Assembly (NCBI GenBank): GCA_028456385.1
Contig: JALNQF010000048.1
Coordinates: forward strand, 124,001-188,000
Origin: Ophiosphaerella korrae
Taxonomy: Eukaryota > Ascomycota > Dothideomycetes > Pleosporales > Phaeosphaeriaceae
Direction of reading: 5' to 3'
DNA: 64,000 nt
Every line of letters starts with the position of its first letter. The stretch's first letter is position 1. The notes under the pieces are model-generated. The model ran no database searches and was not told where the DNA came from. It saw nothing but the letters and a program-made list of their open reading frames with translations. Below, piece after piece: positions 59,886 through 64,000 of this stretch. The position numbers were made by a program, and so were the translations under genes.

Positions 59886-60387
59886 TAGGGAGGTCTAATT
59901 GAAGGGAAGAACGAAAGTGAAGAACTCGCTGAGAATGCGAGGGTGGTATCATAGTAGTATCAGTAAGTGTATCTCCAAGTTGCCTGCCCTTTAGATCCGG
60001 GTTCAACAACACGTGTTGAGTAGAAAGAAGGTGACTCCAGGGTCAGGTAGAATTGGCTACCAAAGCTGGACTAGTGCATCCTATACTCTAACAACATGTC
60101 TTACTCATCCTCACAATGATTTGGCCCGTAACAGCACTCGTTACATTTGATCACACGTCCCTGTTTGAGAAATCTGGTCAACGTTTCTCATGACTCCCCC
60201 AAATATATAAGATTCAGCTTGAATAACCTTCTGACGCCTCGATCCATTCGGTCCGATAACGTTGAGGGCCGGACCTGGGAGCTGTACATATTATGGAACA
60301 CCTCTCGAGAACACCCAACCCGTCCGCTTTGCATCCATATTGATGAATTAGCAAAGAGAGTACAGCGAACTCCGGGGCTTGTTTAAA
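59886..60387. other. Convergent 3' spacer, no gene
   Basis: Lies between the 3' ends of the VOC gene and the regulator gene. Only a short unassigned frame at 60147-60386. Confidence 0.45.
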
Positions 60388-63231
60388 CTAGTCCTGACGC
60401 AAGTGATTTTTTTCAAAATCGCCAAAGTTCATCCAGTCATCGCCATACATGTTGGGCAAGAAAGTATGCCAGAACTCCAGATCGGCACCGTGATATGAAT
60501 CATAATCTTGCGAAATCCCGGACATACTGGGGAGGCCCAGCTGCTCTGTTGCCAAGCTTGACAGAGTAGGCAGACCTTCTGTTAAAGAATCCTGTGACCC
60601 CTGAAGCTGACCATCGTGACTTACCTCCGCTACAGCATTATTAGCGGGTTGTATTAGTTCTGAGTTTGGTCGAGGCAAAAGTAATGGAGACTTGGAAGTA
60701 TCTACGGCCGGCAGATTCTGATTTTTGAGATAGCTGTTGTAGAAGCTCTGAGCGTGATCGGCCAGCACTTTGGCAAAAGGTAGGGAGATCTTGGACTCGG
60801 TACAGACTCGCATCCAGGCGAAATATCCGGTGCCGATATCGAGGAGGGCGAGGTCGGAGAGGACGATAGACTCCTCCGGAGAGCGTAGAATCATGACGAA
60901 GAGGTTGATTAGTGAATACATGGGACCGAAGAAGCCCACGCTGTCATCGTGTCAGTATCAATAAGTAGATGTCGGGCCCTTGGGGAAGCTATACGATACA
61001 GGAGTGTTGACATCGAACTGGATGTGGTTGACTGTTCGAATGGCGGCACGGCAAGTATCAATAACGATGCGACACGATTTGTTCACCTGTGCTTGGACTT
61101 GGGGGCTCGGCGCCTTGTCTGAGATGTCCTTTATCCAGGGGTGACTCAAGGGGGTGTGAATGCTCAGTGCGGCGTTGAGGAAGAGGTAGCGAAGGTATAA
61201 AGCCTGCTTTGAAGAGAGGCCGAATGGCGGATGAGAAATGTGTGCCGTAGATTTGCGTGACACAATAGGCTCGAGTCTCAACCTGAGTGCCTCAAGCTTC
61301 TGATCAAACTTGGCAACGACAGGCACAATGTACTCGAGACCCTGACGTAGTGTGCGCATGCAAGCGAGTTGCTTTGCGACCATTGACGTAAGATTGGCGA
61401 TCATGATGAGATTGTTGCAGAATTGAAGATTCAGCGTACTGCCAGCCGGGACGTGTGAAGGCAATTTCAAAGTGACATCACTGTCATCAATAATCTACGA
61501 AGGTAAATGTCAAAACATGTGTCGGTTATCGAGTACACTGATACCACTCACTGAATGGCGACCTGATTGGTTAACAATCTGCTTCTCCAAGCAGTACGCT
61601 GCCCAGAAGACGCAGCGTCTTTGGACGATCTCATCTTGAGATAAGTTTAGTGAGGCCGGCGGTTCTCGATGAAGACCCTGCGACACGGAGAGCCGGATTG
61701 CGTCGCTGCAAAGCGTATATTCGAGACATGGATGACTGATCGCTGCACAATAATAAGACTTGCAGTGTTAGTGACGCAGAAGATCGCAGCGCGTTATACA
61801 GAGACGTACCATGACAACAAGAGCTTGAATTCCTATTATGGTCGTGTGATAGAAGAGTATGTCGGTGTAGACACGTAGAGCTTTCTCGAAATATCGCCAG
61901 CCTGTTTCGTTGGCTTCATGGAAAGTTTCCGTTCTCGAGAGCTTAATTTGAGATCCGGTGGCGAATATGGCCATTCGCAGAGCGTACCATGATACATCCT
62001 TGTCCATCACGCTACCAGCATGAAACGCGCGCAATCGCTGCAGAAACCACGGGCGATAGACAACAGCCAGACCGCCATCGATGGCTTCGTCGAAATAGGC
62101 TGCAAAAAGGCACGTTAGTGGTGATAGGACCCGCCAATGGACATTTGTGAAGCCTAGCTACTCACCGTCAGCGAATTCCAACGCTGTTTCTAGATTAGGC
62201 TCCGCAATAGGTGGTAGAGATGTAGGTTTTCCAATTTTGAGGACTCGCGTTATGGTGGTCGTGAATTCGTTAGCAGCTTCAGCAAAGCTTGAGCTACCCG
62301 TGCGTTTTTGAACCCAACTGATACCTGCACTGGAGCATATGGAGATAAAAGCCATCGGACCTAAGGATATCAGTAGTTGGCAGGGTCCTTCAATAAATCA
62401 AGATTCGTACCAGAATACTCGTAGTTTGTCTATCGTTCAGTCAGCAATCAATGAGTCTGGTAGATGGCGGCAATGCTGTAGGACTCAAGAACTCACCATT
62501 GCGGTGGGCCATAAGGTACTTTTCTGCATGATATCGTTCGTCTCAAGGTTGCTGTGTGATGTGTGCGGGCTGTTAAAGCTACTGAGACTCTGAGGATCAG
62601 CCAGCAATGGCGATGCAGCACGTGGAGCCGGCGCCACCTCCCTCGGCTCTGATGGCGCATGGGATTGGTGTGAGGCTGCAATAGGCACCGATGCATTATT
62701 ATGCGACTCGCTCGTGCTACTCTGCAATCAAAGCCGGGAGGTTAACGTAGACCATGGCTGCGGTGGGGCGACGAATCCGATTGCTCGCCTGGCTAGGGAC
62801 TCACTTCAAACTGATTCAAATGCCCAGTAGGCCCGAATTGCAGATCAGTACTTCTGGATTTGGTTGTGCCCGTTGTTGTGCGCGGGGGGTGATGCGACAC
62901 ATAGGGCTCGACCGTGCCATCGACCCAAGATGCACATGTTGTAGATGTACCGCGATTTAGTGGTTGCATGCTGTGTATGGGTTGGGAAGAGCGAAATGGG
63001 CCTGAACATTTCAACCCTCTGTCCATACAGTTCATACACGAATCCCCGTGTTCGAAATTACCTGTCGCATCATAGTCAGGTCATGTACAGGCTCGAACTG
63101 TAAAGATTAGACAGACATCGAACCTTTTTTGCGCGACAATAGTTGCATGCAAGTGCCCGCCGCGTTCGCTGGACTTGAAGGCGAAATGAACTCTGGCCAG
63201 ACATTTGGGAGCTTGCGACGTTTTCCCCCAT
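60388..63231 (-). CDS. Zn2Cys6 fungal-specific transcription factor, nine exons
   Basis: Exons on the minus strand are 63231-63117, 63061-62805, 62721-62497, 62429-62411, 62360-62166, 62099-61806, 61742-61552, 61494-60995 and 60940-60388, giving 782 aa in one frame. The start ATG has the context GCCGCCATGG. The zinc cluster has Cys at 29, 32, 39, 47, 50 and 57, split by intron 1. The fungal-specific domain follows (FAEAANEF, YRPWFLQRLRAFH, VFWAAYCLEKQI). Exon 4 is only 19 nt (NYEYSG). The donor of exon 6 must be GTCTCT to keep frame although GTACGT lies four bases before, so that join is the least certain. No stop interrupts it, unlike the neighbouring monooxygenase. A cluster-specific nuclear regulator is a reasonable guess. 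Confidence 0.85.
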
Positions 63232-64000
63232 GGCGGCGACTATCCTCCAATAACTTGAATCTAGGTCACCCGTATGATAGGACTGAGGAGTGCTGCTATA
63301 GACACGTGCATTCACGCCAGATCATGTAAATTGGAATTGCAAGAGACGAAATGTGGGGTTACCCGGCTAAGCCGCCTGAAGCTTGGCACGCAGGCGCAAC
63401 AATATCCCGCACACCAAGTAACTTTCTTCGTCTAGTGCTGTTCTGCCTAACGAGAACTTATTGTATATTCTTCAAATCTTCACGTTTGTAACATTTTTCC
63501 CCTATCGGCAACCCGAGTTGCATAAAATTATAAGTTGTTATAGTATAATGTTAGGACCTGCGATAAGTGAAGGATCACTTCGGTATTGAGGCGGGTGCAA
63601 TAGTTGATTCTCACGGATGGCTACGGGGCTCGTAAGGGCGCACTTGAGGGTTAAGACAGTATTGGGTCTCAATCTGAAAAGAACACTCGATTGTATTGTG
63701 TTGGATAGTAAGTAGGGTGTAGTTGCTAAGACAAGGTGAACACACCGAGAGGGGCTCCCCGTCCTAGGCATCTATATATGTGGGATGTGGGCCTTTATCC
63801 TGTCTTGCTGTGTCTCGCTAGTATCGCCAGGGCGAGACTAGCGAGACCACGTGACTAGCGAGACCACGTAACTTAGTTATGCAACAGTCGAGACCCCCGC
63901 TTTGTAGTTTATATTCTATTGCAATTATTATCAATTATAATACTACCTCCCTCTTTTCTTATATTATATCCTTATAAGTTCCTATATAACTATTTATTAT
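63232..64000. other. Regulator promoter region, then AT-rich tract
   Basis: Upstream region of the regulator, followed from about 63900 by CpA-poor AT-rich DNA that looks like the edge of another RIP-affected repeat continuing beyond the window. Confidence 0.4.
63812..63869. repeat. CTAGCGAGACCACGT direct repeats with an inverted copy
   Basis: CTAGCGAGACCACGT occurs at 63838-63852 and 63855-63869. GTCTCGCTAG at 63812-63821 is the inverse of its first ten bases, so a hairpin is possible. It sits close to an AT-rich repeat border and may be a transposon end. Confidence 0.7.

Overview
The window comes from a filamentous ascomycete (Pezizomycotina, probably Dothideomycetes). Genes have short introns of about 45-85 bp with fungal branch sites. 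Fungal-only families are present (HeLo/DUF7580, Zn2Cys6 regulator). Repeats carry the CpA-to-TpA mutation pattern of RIP (repeat-induced point mutation). No prokaryotic operons were seen and no tRNA or rRNA gene was recognised.

Layout. (1) 1-18.8 kb is gene-poor accessory DNA. It holds broken genes: a HeLo/DUF7580 protein (4.2-6.1 kb), a C2H2 protein (7.0-8.1 kb), a PHD-SANT protein (8.2-9.1 kb) and a frameshifted conserved fungal protein (18.1-18.8 kb). One intact-looking gene of a fungal family with a possible nucleotidyltransferase fold lies at 13.3-14.3 kb, and an inverted copia LTR at 11.4-11.6 kb. (2) 19.6-27.0 kb is a compact housekeeping island: PRMT5, divergent from a PRP43 helicase, then RNA polymerase I subunit A43, convergent with IMP4. 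Exons can be rebuilt to the base, and three of the four genes act in rRNA synthesis or ribosome assembly. (3) 27.2-30.1 kb has a copia pol/LTR remnant and a LigB/DODA-like dioxygenase. (4) 30,645-55,101 is a nested transposon. A 2.9-kb PIF/Harbinger-type element (TIRs, TAA target duplication, MYB/SANT gene and DDE transposase) was entered by a Ty3/gypsy LTR element (A, + strand). A was entered by a second (B, - strand), and B by a third (C, + strand, with chromodomain) and by a fourth now reduced to a solo LTR (D). Five exact target-site duplications support this order. The block is heavily RIP-mutated and has almost no open frames. (5) 55.7-63.2 kb holds an ALDH-like gene, an FAD monooxygenase with two in-frame TGA codons, a VOC-fold protein with a full 2-His-1-Glu set, and a nine-exon Zn2Cys6 regulator. 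(6) The right end runs into another AT-rich tract.

The genes flanking the transposon (LigB dioxygenase on the left; monooxygenase, VOC protein and regulator on the right) could be remains of one aromatic-compound catabolic or secondary-metabolite cluster. That is inference. Exon joins and domain calls come from reading the sequence and from memory of the families; no search was run.
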